From: Echiichthys vipera
Taxonomy: Eukaryota > Chordata > Actinopteri > Perciformes > Trachinidae
DNA length: 64,000 nucleotides
Assembly: GCA_963691815.1 (NCBI GenBank)
Contig: OY829659.1
Location: forward strand, 17,126,241-17,190,240
Direction: 5' to 3'
Shown here: positions 21,701 through 33,700 of the stretch, piece by piece
Layout: the number at the start of each line of letters is the position of its first letter
Position numbering within the stretch: position 1 is the first letter of the stretch
The notes under the pieces: generated by a model
What the model saw: only the letters and a program-made list of their open reading frames with translations
Database searches by the model: none
Told to the model about the DNA's origin: nothing
Translations under genes and position numbers: made by a program

Positions 21701-24700
21701 TTCAATATTATGTCGTAACATGTAATAGAAGGTAACCTTCTGTCTGTATTGTTTCGACTCAGAGTTGTAACTTGGTTTGTTGTTTTTGGAGTTTTCACCT
21801 CCTCCCTAAAAAACAATCTGGAAAAACCTGCTGTGGGGGTTTGTGGCGCTATAGCAAGTATAAAGTAGCCACGAGTGAGTCACATCACATTCTTTGCATA
21901 TAACACACAGCGCTTGCCACCTGCCAGGCATGTTGTCGTGGAAAAAAGTAGCACTAGAGCAGCCAGCCCCAGACTACGGTCTCATTCTCCTGTAACTTGC
22001 ATTTCCTGATTATGTTTCTACATCTGGCAAAACATGAGCTTCTCAGTAGGAACACGGCACAAAGATACGGCTTCAGTGTCTTCATGTGAGGATTACCCTT
22101 TATGTCATTAACCTAAGTACTTCTGCAGCATTTAAGATTGATGCTGTCAGAGGTCTTTAAATAATTATATTGAAATTTAGCCAAATAAAGGCAAATTCAA
22201 TGAGCCTGCACAGTATGCTTACAACCCTTTTTGCCTGCAGGCCCCTGCTATGTTTGGGTCAAGCATAAGATGGACTTTTTTTTAGTGTTTATGTTATGGT
22301 TTTTTTTCTCCTGATAATCATTTTAATTCTTCTGCTTTTTACTCAACACATTGTGAGACCTGTGTGAGAAAAAGGTAATTGTATCCTCCATGAACTCATT
22401 ACAGGTAGGGCTGAATTCATTAGTATATTGCCAGAAAATTAATCAGCAAGTATTTAGGGATGCTATGGTGAAGTGATAAACACGTAACAACACCAGCGTT
22501 TCGGATTACACCGCAAATGCACTGGAGCAGTGCCTCTCCAGCTCTTGGGTCAAGCTTTTGCTGTGTTGCCCATACTGGCAGCCATTGGCTTGAGACAGGA
22601 GGCCACAGAGCAGAGCGGTGCGGAGTGGTGAGGTGAGCCTGTTGTCTAGTTTATGGTCTATTTTCTCTGTGGGCTGTGAGTGAATCTGGCAAGAAAACAC
22701 ACTGATAATCTATTATAACAATATAAATATATATGATATAACTCATTTGACTCTGCTCTTTGCTTTTCACTTTGACACCAAATCCTCCGCCATCGCCTCG
22801 TTACGTGATGAGTGTAATCTGACTCCTGCTACTCTGTGTATGGTGGGCAAGAAATGTAATGTAATGTAATGTGTATGTCCAAACACCATGTAACACTGGT
22901 AACACTGACTACCGCATCAAGCCTACAACTATTAAAGTACTAGTTGGACATTTTGGGGGATACTCTTATTGACTCTCTTGCTGAAAAATTAAATATGGGA
23001 GTATGTCATATCGTTTATACCGTCTTAATTATTTCTTCCATTACCCTGGAAGTACTAGTCTGTGTCTTTTGGCTTCCCTGACTTTCATTAGGTTAGGCAG
23101 TATTCATGTAAGACATCTGGCTACAAGAGTAGACAGTGAAGGATATAACACTCAAACATCCTGGATCTTATTTCATTTTCTCTCCATTATCTGTAGCATC
23201 ATACACATAATGGATTTTAAGTCGCTCTTAGGTCCGTTGAGAAACATAATATTTATTTCAGGATCTGTGATTTCTCTGCTGCATTCCAGTCACTCCGTGA
23301 ATGTAGCTGTTCACAGTAATATGGATGAACATTATGGATATTTCAGTAGCAGTCAGAAAAGGACGGTTTTTGCTCTTGTTGTTTACACATTTTACTGTGG
23401 GTATTTGGTGTTCATCAGGTTGTACCTCTGCACAATCTTCCATCAACTTTTTGCTGAAGATTTCACAAGAATCAGCAGGTCACTATCTGTAGTTTCGAAT
23501 CACACTCTTTTCAAACGTCATCGTCAATATTCTGCTCGCTGCAGCAGAGTGACGTAAGCCAAGAACCCTCCAGTACTATTGTGGGATCATGTAAACGCTT
23601 ACAGAAGAGCCCGAGCTGTCTCACATGAGTTTTGTCAGAACGCTGTCTGACAACACTCTGTCCTGAGGGGAGAACTGACCCTGACCGCTGAAGTCCAGTA
23701 TTCAAAACAACAAGATGAGAGTAAAAAATGCTTCAGGGGACTGAATCCTGACAGGAAGGTCGGGAGTAGTTACATAAATATAGTAAACAGCGGAAAACAG
23801 TATAAGCTAAAGCAGGGGTGCCCAATCCTGCTCCTGGAGAGCTACTGCCCTGCATGTTTTAGGTTTCTCCCTGATCCAACACACCTGAGTCTAATGGTTA
23901 TCAAACCTTCGACGAGCTTCAGCTGCTTGATAACGAGCACATCATTAAACTCACGTGTGTTGGAGCAGGGAGAAACCTTAAATATGCAGGTTAGAAGCTC
24001 TCCAGGAGCAGGATTGGGCACCCCTGAGCTAAAGTATCGTTTGGCTTTGGAAAGACAATTTGTTAGTGGTAGTGACTCATTCAGCCTCTTCCTTGAACAT
24101 ATTAAGACAAGAGATATGCATTTCTACGATTCTGATTTTTCTCATCCTGCGCTCTCTTTCAGTGCCTCTGTAATCCAGGGATTTGGCCTGAGGCTTCATT
24201 GCAGCTGGTAATATGCAATGATGTCAGTAGAAGGATGTCCGCTTGCTGCATAAACACACACAAATTCCATGGAGTCACCAGTTGACTAGATTTACTTGTA
24301 TACCCTTAAACACTTTACAGTTTCTCGATTGCTTTACAGCCTCTGTAAACTCTGAACACTGAACAGTAAGCTCTTAGGTCTACACTGAGACACTCTGACC
24401 TAAAGGCTCTTACCCCATCAAGACATCTAAAACATGCAACAAAAACCAACCTTGTGGCCAAATGAATACATTTCTTCTCTCAATTATTACATATTTGACT
24501 GCAATATAAAAAAAATACAGCTATTAATTTAAACTGGTGCATCCTTGATTGTATTCTGTTACATGCTTGTGTATGTAAAAAATATACTGTAAAACCAAAA
24601 TCATGTAGACTTTGAAATACAGTAGGACAAACCAAATGTATTGATGCCATTCTTTTCAAATACTTTGGCAGTAAGCAGAAATACTCTCAATATACTCAAT

Positions 24701-27700
24701 ATAGTAACTTGTACTCAACGCAAAGACAGCACCTTTATGGTTGGATACAGGCTGATTGCTGAGTGAATAATTGTGGCTAAGAGTGTCATGTAGGTGCACT
24801 AGTGATAACAGTTGTGAGCAGATTGCTTGCTAATGTTTGTCATAGTGAAACCAATGGATTCTGGGCAGCTTGAATAACATCTGTGTGAAATATTTTGCAA
24901 AGAAGTGCGAAAAAAGAGTGAACCCAATAAGAAAGTATGTTTGCATTTGCAAGGGATCACTTCAGTTGAGCTTCGGAGGGAATGATGAGGACAACGTGCA
25001 TCCCAGTTTTATTAAGCAGGAAAAAGCCTTCGAGAAAAACTGTAGTACTTCGATAACAATAAGCATGATAATGATGTAGCTGTATGTGTCAAATGGTTAA
25101 TGTGCATTAAACACAAGCCATGAGCGTGATTTGCACTGTGGTTTCATTTAAACATGAGCCGTTTACACAGAGAGATTAAAGACACATGAATCTGTTCAGC
25201 AGCATGAAAAGAAGGTACCTTCTTTGGACAGTAATCCCATAATTCCACTTGTTTCATGACTCAGTTGTTTATCCAGAGAAAATGTCTGCTGAAGTGTTAA
25301 TGTACAGCTGTACTGGATATAATCTTGCCTTGGAAGATATGTAGCTATTCAGATGTCTCCTCGTGGAGGAGGCTTGAAGGACTGAACTGGTTTCCCTCTT
25401 CAGACCAGCAGATCATAATAGCATCGTAGGACTGTGTGTGCATCTGCAGCTGAAACATGATGTGAAGCCATCGTCACTGGGTTGAGCGGGTGATAGAGGA
25501 GGACTAAGCATACGAGTGTTCATCTGTCCATTCAAGATCTGCAATTATAAAGAGCCTGGTGATTAGCTTGAGGCCACAGTTCACTTCTTCCCTCTCTGAC
25601 TGTGAGCTGCTGGTGGATGATTAATGCCATGTGATTATGTTCAAGTAGATTTCTTCTTCTTAATGACAGGAAACGTCAAGTACTCGACAATCATTTGCGA
25701 TGTCAGTGCAGGAAACTAACGTTAGTTACAGCCACCGATGAAATTCAAATTCGCCCGTTTTACTTGAATGACAAAATGTTGCTCCTTTGAGACCCTTTAG
25801 CATTTAAAATGGCAAATACTATGTATTATTGTAATAGTACCTGAACAAATTGTAAAGGGAAGCTGGATCCTAAATGTCTAAAGCAACTACAAGAAACTTT
25901 CATTTTGTGTTGATTTCAGCAGCCCCTCTCCCTCATGGCGTACAGATCTTGATCTGGCTTGCGCATGCATTTGTTTTGTAAGTGAGCAAAAGATATATTT
26001 TTCATATTTTCAATATATATATATTTTTTAACCACAGCTGTCTGTCTTATAACCACACATCTCGTAATGTATCTCATGAATGGTATAAACATAATGCATA
26101 CCCGTCTATGAGGAAGTTGGCCATTAATGATCGGTTTTGAATGCTTCCAAATCCCATTTTCACTGGTGTTCTATCACTTTACCTTTTAGTCCTCTCTATA
26201 CTGGTACAAATCTTGATTTAGGCCCTTCTCGTCTTCATGGCATCATTCGTTTAGTCTGATTTTGTAAGAAATCGGACCCAGGGACAGGCATTAAGAATAA
26301 CTATACAGACATAGCCAATCTTCTCACTGATGGTTTTGTTCTCTTAAGTAGGTCATACAGAGACATCAGTATTAAATTGAGTTTTCATAACCAGTTAAAA
26401 ACTCCTTGTAGCTGATTTAACAGGAGTCCTTGCAGTCTTGTTCCATCTCGTTTAAATGTACTGAACTTAAGCTAAATAAATGTAATGTATAGCGTTTGAC
26501 AGATTACATTTAGTAGATTTATGTATAACTAGACCAGCAGCTCTCATCAAATTGGAAATTTAACATCACATGCCTGCTGTAAATCAGTTTAAATCCAGCA
26601 TTGCATGATTGATGACCAGGGGTGAAAGTAAGGCGGTACTGGCCGGTACGTTGTACCATTAAAAGATTTGGAGGGGGTGCGCCGTATCGTAAAGAAAGAT
26701 ATACTGTCTCCAAATAATTGCACTTTCAGCAAATCAACACACCTGCTAACGTCAAATTATCAGAAGCAACACGTTTTCCCCAATATACATTGCATATAAC
26801 TCATGCTGAACTGTCTCTGAATTGTGTCTATGCCTTCCGTGCAGCAGAAATATATATATGTTGATGTTTCAATATTCTGTTTTTGTGTGTGCGGTGTTTC
26901 GCTGGACAGACAATGAGCGGACTGCACAGCGCACATACTGCTTAACCAGCTCTTGCGCCAACGTGCGCAGCTGGTAATCAAAGTGTTTTAGCAGACAGAC
27001 ATTTGTTGCAAAGTCTGAGAATTTCAAACTAGTAATGCGATAAAAAAGTTCTAGAGTGATAAGAAGTCCTAGTAAATGCTCGATGAGTAGACTATAATAA
27101 ATAATGAAGTGTATTTTTCGCACTGCGCGGGCACTATGGGTCAATATGATAGTACAGGCAAGAAAAAAAAACCTACTTTCACCCCTGTTGATGGTTAATG
27201 GGTGGATCGGTTTACATTTCAGCAGCTTACAGTTAAACGAGTCTACTACAGCCATGTTAAGTCAATGTTAGCGATACTAGCCTCACACTGTGAAGCTAAA
27301 TGCTAACAATGGCATGCTGACATTACTATAACTACTTAGACACTGCTAACACTGATATTTAGCAAGTAATTTTTACCACATTCACCAATTTAGTTTAGAG
27401 TTTGCTTTTTTTTGTTAGCAGGGTCAGCATGCTAACATTTGTAACAAGCTAACAGGGGTAGAAGAAAAGAAAAAAAACATACAAAAGAACCTAATTTGTT
27501 TTGTCATTAGTGCTTGTTGTATGTAGCCTAATGTCTTGAATAGAAGAATTTACAAGGCATGAATGTCAAATGATTTATTGGAAGCCACAGTTTTGGGGGG
27601 GGGGGGGGGTATTTCTGCTTGACCCAGATGCTTTTCAGAGGCGTTCAGCCAGTCGCACCCAAAGGGGAGGACTCTGACAAACCTGAAGTGACACCATGGA

Positions 27701-30700
27701 TGACCTCGGGAACTCTCTTTCCAGAAATACCTTCCGTATACACAATCAGTTGAATGAGGGTGGCGCACAAGGACGAATCAGAGGTTACGCTGCCAGCATT
27801 ACCGTCTCCATGACAGAATGAGCTCTGTAGCCTCCGCCAGGAGGATACACAACACCGCAGAGCACCAGATGGCTACCTACAATAAGAAGCCAATGGATGC
27901 AAAATGTCTGCGTAAACGCCCTGTTAAGGAACAGAAAACCATAAAGCAGTTTGATAGTCAAGACTTTAGGGTCCAACCCTCTGTCACGCATGCAAGATTT
28001 TGACTGACACATATACAGGCAAGCCTGTGCTGCTGTATGTCCTAAAGTCATTCAAAATATATATTAAGTTGTCACTTTGGCTTTGTCATGGATTTGCATG
28101 TTTTACACAAAACCCAAATTTGTGCTGTAAATGTACTTTCGCTTATCATAAATTGAGGTCTGGACTTGAGGGTTTTTAGGCTTGAAAACTATAATACTGG
28201 GGGGCATCTGGTGACCTAGTAGTTATGTGTACCACAGGCATCGCAGACATTTGTAGATGTCATACCCACAGACTGTATTTAAAGCGTGTATATATACATA
28301 TTTTTATACATATTAATATATTTATATATAGTTTATGGTCATACCCCACACTCCATACCAATATCTCCTGTCTCTATCTTCACTCTCACCTTTCTAATAA
28401 AGGCAAAATGCAGAAAAATAATGTGCATGTCCCAAAAAACTGACTTTTAGGAGTATTTGCACACATCATTGTACTGACTCCAGTTTGCCTCATGCAAAGA
28501 TGCCAGTGGTGTTTGACTGCAGTGACACAAACCTTTAGTAACACACAATCAGAACCAGGTGATTAAAGAGCTTATCTAACCCCACTCAATCTGAAATACA
28601 ACACATCATATTTGTTCTGCACTTTGAATGTAATGAACGGTTGGGTGAATGAGCAGTTTCAGAGGCTCCAACCAGCCGAAGTAAACACAGCCGGTTGTAC
28701 GCTCTGGTCATGTGGCCGCCGTGTTAGTCCAGGGAGTCTACGTGAGCTTGCAGCATTGCACTTGGCTTCCTGCCTTCCTGAGACACAGGCAGACACACAC
28801 ACAGCACACACTTTGTTATATCATCCTCCCACCTCTGCCTCGCCTCCACCGTTGTGTTTGATAGAGATTGGACTTAGATCTAGAGGAACATATGCCCTGA
28901 CAATAGGGGATTTGTTTTCTCTCACTTGCATCTCCTGAGCCAGTTAAAGCCGTCTATTGAAACAGATTCTCTGGCACGCACACACACACACACACGCGCA
29001 CACACACACACACACACAGACACACACACAGTGATAGTAGGCCACTGGTGTTGGCACGGCTCTGGTGAATCTTTTCTTACTACTGAGATACTAATTCCTT
29101 TTGTTAGTGCTGTCTACCAAGTCCGACACTCATACAGAAAAAGCTGCCCTGTGTAGTCATGATGACTAAGCATTGACCGCTGCAGTCTTGATAATGATCG
29201 CTGTCGTGAGGTTGAGGCTGCCTGATCTAGAGGGGGAATCCACAACTTCTGTATTATTATAGAAGCTCACATTTGAATATACTCATTGCCACCCTTAGGT
29301 TAAACATGTGTTGTAAGGTTGGGTTTTTTGGGCAGTATCTTTAGGCACTTTTCATCTGAACGCACAAATCCACAGAGCTGCAGTTGTGCTTTGCCTTGCA
29401 TAATAAATACAACAGCCCCATGTTTGTTGGCATACACATTATGGCACCTTACAAGAGTCTTGTTTATTGATTCATGTATGTTTTTTGTATCAGACTTAAA
29501 AGTGTCTCCTTGTATTGGTGAGTTTTAGCATGAGAAAGTAATCACACATTAATAATCCTGACTCTGTTTCTGCTGCTGCAAAGATTGTGAGGTTTCTATT
29601 GTAGGGAAGCGTACACAAGGCAGTGTTGATTTACAGGGATTGCATTGTGTGATTAGGATGTGAATGAGGTGATCGGTAACACATGTGAGTTCAATGATCT
29701 GACAAAGCAAAGATAAATTAAATTCTTCGATTTTTGATTCCAAACATGTTTAAAATTTGTGAAACGTCCCAGTTAATCTGCATTTTAGTTCAAACGATAC
29801 AGCAGCAATTTCATTCACTAATGGACTTGAAATCCATCCATCCACTGTGGCTAAATGCTACCCAACTGCATTAAAGGCTGTATCAGTGCAGTACAAAATC
29901 TTTCATGTCATCCCCAAGTGTCTCTCCTCTTTCTCTTATGTAATATTTGGGCTGTTTGCTCTCTTCCTCCGTCTCTCCCAGAGCTCCATCCAGATCACTT
30001 TTGACAGCAGCCTCCAGTTATCTGCTGCCTCTGCAATAGATAGTGTGACCTGCACTGACCAATCAGCACACAGAATGGTAAGTTATCTTTGTCCGTTACA
30101 GCTGTAACAAAGTGACTTCACTTTAAAGTCACCCAGTGTATTTTAATTGGGGAAATACATGACAAACATCCTGGACCAAAGGTCTGTGAACATTTTCTCC
30201 CATTTCAGTGTTGTCCTTTGTCAACGTCTTCTCGTTTTACAGGTTTTACACTGTAAATGTTGGGTGGACACAGTGACGTTTCCCGTGACAGTCACCCAGC
30301 AGTCACACGCTGCAGTTTCTATGGACACGTATCAGATCACTATAGCACCAATGACTGCAAAGGTACAAAAGCACACCGCCTGGATTTTTGCAATTTGCAC
30401 ATTTGAGCGCAGGCCTCTCAAACAAATGAGAACCTCAGAGCATCATTTGCATTGTTATTCAAATGTACAGAATCACATGTGACACCGCCATCGCTGTCAT
30501 TGTCATTAAATGAGACGTATATTTTACTAGTTATGACAATCAAATAGCCTCTAACTTATTTCAGTAAAACAAGTATTTATCAAAACTAAGAACCCATTTC
30601 CCATAAGTCCTGTTGCTTCTTGTCTTAGTAGCATTTGTTTTCCCACTTTGTTTAGGAGGATAATCATAGTGGAAGTCATTTTCCAACTGCATGTGACTCC

Positions 30701-33700
30701 TATCCTTGTGAGACCATCCTGATCTTGCAGGCTCCATTGTATTTTATTCGCAGATCAGTCTGGTAACTGAGATAATTTGGAAGCAAATGTCCAATCAGTG
30801 TTGGTCATGAGGCGGGTTTGAGTGTGACACAACACATGCAAATCAGACCTGATCTAGACACATTTCAACAGAGGTAGCTCTAATTCTGCTAGCCGCTCAC
30901 TAATGCTTTTTTCTCTTTGATTCTTCTGTTGGATTATGGACCGGGCACCTGAAATTGTGCCTTTATCCGTTCATTTGCGTTACACAAACAGCAAATATCC
31001 ATTACCGACATGTTGTTGTAGCTTTGCCCCAACGCTCTGTTCGTACATCATACATTTCGTTGATCTGATTGGTTGATTTGGCCTGATAGACAGATAGTTT
31101 ATCCAATCAGCAACCGGTATTTTTGCCCCTTCCCAAAAGATCTCCAAGAGAGTTCCCAGATGGATATTCTGAGCAAATGCAAATCATGCGAATCAATCCA
31201 TCTGGCGGAGTCAGGTTATGTGACAGCATCTAATATTTTGAACAAAGCGTCCTCTGCATGTTCTCTGCTTCTAAATGTTACCTGGGGTTTTATAATGTAA
31301 AATATATTGTCAAAGCAAGCAAAGGCTGCAAATCTTATAGTAAATGCATGCTGGCTGTTGACCCATGTCTGTCTCCGTCAGGTGGTGGTGTGTCTGGAGG
31401 AGGTGGAGGACGAGGGTCTGTTGATGTCCTGGACTCTTTCCAAGCATCCTTCATTTACTCTGACCGTGTCTCCATGCAAGCTGCAGAGACAGGTAAGAAC
31501 ATATGCTATGTCTGCCTCATATCGTCGGCAGCAGAGGCCTCTGAGGTTTTTGAACCTATTTGAATACGCTGCATACATTCAAATAACGTGCATTTTGCTC
31601 ACGCTTTCTGTCTAAATTTCTTCATAAATCTCAGTCAGTATGTGATGTTTTGCATGTGAGTCACTTTCCACCTCATTAAATTCACCATGAGTCGTGAGGA
31701 TATGCCATTCTTGAATATAGTTTTAGAAATATGCATGCCATTTAATTCAATTAAATCAATTCAGACAGTTAAGACAGTTCTTAGAGACACGCACTGAATC
31801 TCAAACAAGAATATAAAGTCTAAATGTTATATTTTGGAGTCAATCCAAATGTAAGTATGGGATATTGGGATTGGATAAATCCCCCAAAGATGCTTTTTGA
31901 ACATACTAAATGGCTTTTAGATGATATCAACAATAACTAATTAAATTCTATTTGTTCCTCTGGGATTTTATTAGAAGCAAGATAATATCAGGTATAACAA
32001 TTTATTAAAACCATGCTTATTTCTTGTCTCAGGGTGCCGAGGATGGGGCAGACCTGGATATGATTAAGGGACTGATAGAGGATACTTTGTTCAACACTCA
32101 GCCAGCCATGGTCCTCAACCTCAAGACTTGCGTGTCCAGTCCTTTGGTTAGAAATGGTCTTTCTTTTGCTCCCTTTGTAACAATAAGATAAACTAACGTT
32201 GACCTTTTTTTCTGAAACAAATGCATTGCTATGACTGGCTGCTCTGCACCCTTTTTCTGCACACTCCCAGGCCCGCATGGACCATCTATTGAACTCTGTA
32301 CCCCAGAGTGTCTTGGTGAGACGACTACTGCTCCGGCAGCTCACGGCGACCTTAAGTAAAGGTCAGATATTTTCCCTCGGCGTCAGATAATTTCCGCCTG
32401 ACTTCCCGCAGACTACCGAGGTCTCACTGTCTAGCTTTGTGCATGTAGGTCAATGGTCTAGATCTGAGGAGCTGTGCTGTGTCCTGAGTTTGGACCAACC
32501 CGCCACGGAGAGGACAACCCGCTTCCTGTCTGTGCCCAGCAACTCCAACGCTCCGCTGGAATGGAGCGAAGAAATCTCTCTGTAAGATGGCAGCCATGAC
32601 TTCAAAACTGCTGTCAATGTGTCTTGATTGTGCCCTGAAAAAGCATTCTCTCTACCAGCTAGAACAGTTTTGGTTATGTCATACGAGAGATTTCTCAGCG
32701 TGAGAAAGAAGTTGCAGTTTTCCAGTGAATGTATTTTTGCATAGTGGGGTTTCACTTGAATTCTAACACAGTTGTTTCCTGTTTGTTGAAGGGAGCTGGG
32801 CCTAGAGACCAAAGAGCTGAGAATAAGACTTCTGGAGCGGAACGGCAAAAGGGAACGTAAGGCATCGCATTATAGCAATTTAGTATTGGCTGCTGTTCAG
32901 AAACCTGGTCAGCAGGAATGTTTAGACTGCTTAAGCAAAATCATCTAAAATGCACTGTTGGCAGGCTCACTTTAATGTGTTTTGGGATGTATAAAATGTC
33001 AGGAGATGCTCCCGTATTGGCCTCAGATCTAGCGAGCATGCTGTTTTGTACAAATATGTTAAGACTTTCTTTTTGTTTTAAAACTTGATAGAATTCCTGC
33101 CCGGCCACGCCTCCATCACCTTGGACCTCCGGTGCAAAGTTCCCACTGGACAACATACACTGTCAATAAGCCCCCGCCACGGCTTGGCACCAAACGCTAC
33201 CGTCACAGCAGAGGTGATTTCTGTAAAAAAAATGATGGAAAGCTCTTTCAAAGCCAATCTCCTGCTTTGAAGTGTGCAGTTACATCATATGTTATTATCT
33301 AACATGAAGCAAGCTGGAATGAAACAAAGATTCACCACAAAAGGAGAGGCAGTGTTGTACAACAGCTGATACATAGTCCATTGTCATGCCTGTGATTGCT
33401 GTCTCAGATCTATTCTGGTCCTTTTTTAACACCCACTTTCCTTCTTGCAATCTCCATATTTCTTCAAAGAAAACATAAACATCTGCTTTATCTTGCAGGC
33501 TATTGTTGTCCCGCAACTCTCCTGCAACATGTTATACCTACACTGATTAATCTACTGAAATGTTCCCTGCAGGTCCAGATGTGAAATAAAGTGCCCGTCC
33601 TCCCCATGCGCTTTTATTATTTAAATAAAGATTTCTCTTTTGACTCCTGCAGCTGCTGTATGTGGAAACAGAGGAGCCCCGCAGCACCCACAATGCTTTG

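Larger units (their letters stand above)
19119..29981. other. C2CD2L large intron 1 (gene-free, repeat-containing)
   Basis: About 10.9 kb with no supported conserved exon. It holds a perfect hairpin (19925), several fish inverted-repeat elements (20371, 22941, 23813, 26617), a SINE-like piece (28200) and CA repeats (28977). One unexplained 184-codon ORF at 23003-23557 is listed separately. The first intron of a neuronal and endocrine gene may hold enhancers, but I cannot identify any by eye. Confidence 0.6.

Noticed and set aside
26869..27255. 128-codon minus-strand ORF
   Set aside because: It lies mostly inside a nonautonomous hAT-like element, extends into flanking DNA and has no transposase motifs.
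28200..28260. Possible tRNA gene from an A-box-like sequence
   Set aside because: No acceptor stem, anticodon loop or B box in place. It is interpreted as a decayed SINE head.
31258..31615. ORFs of 101 and 102 codons over C2CD2L exon 4
   Set aside because: The exon is real, but these ORFs extend past the GT donor at 31493 or read the wrong frame. The spliced model is preferred.
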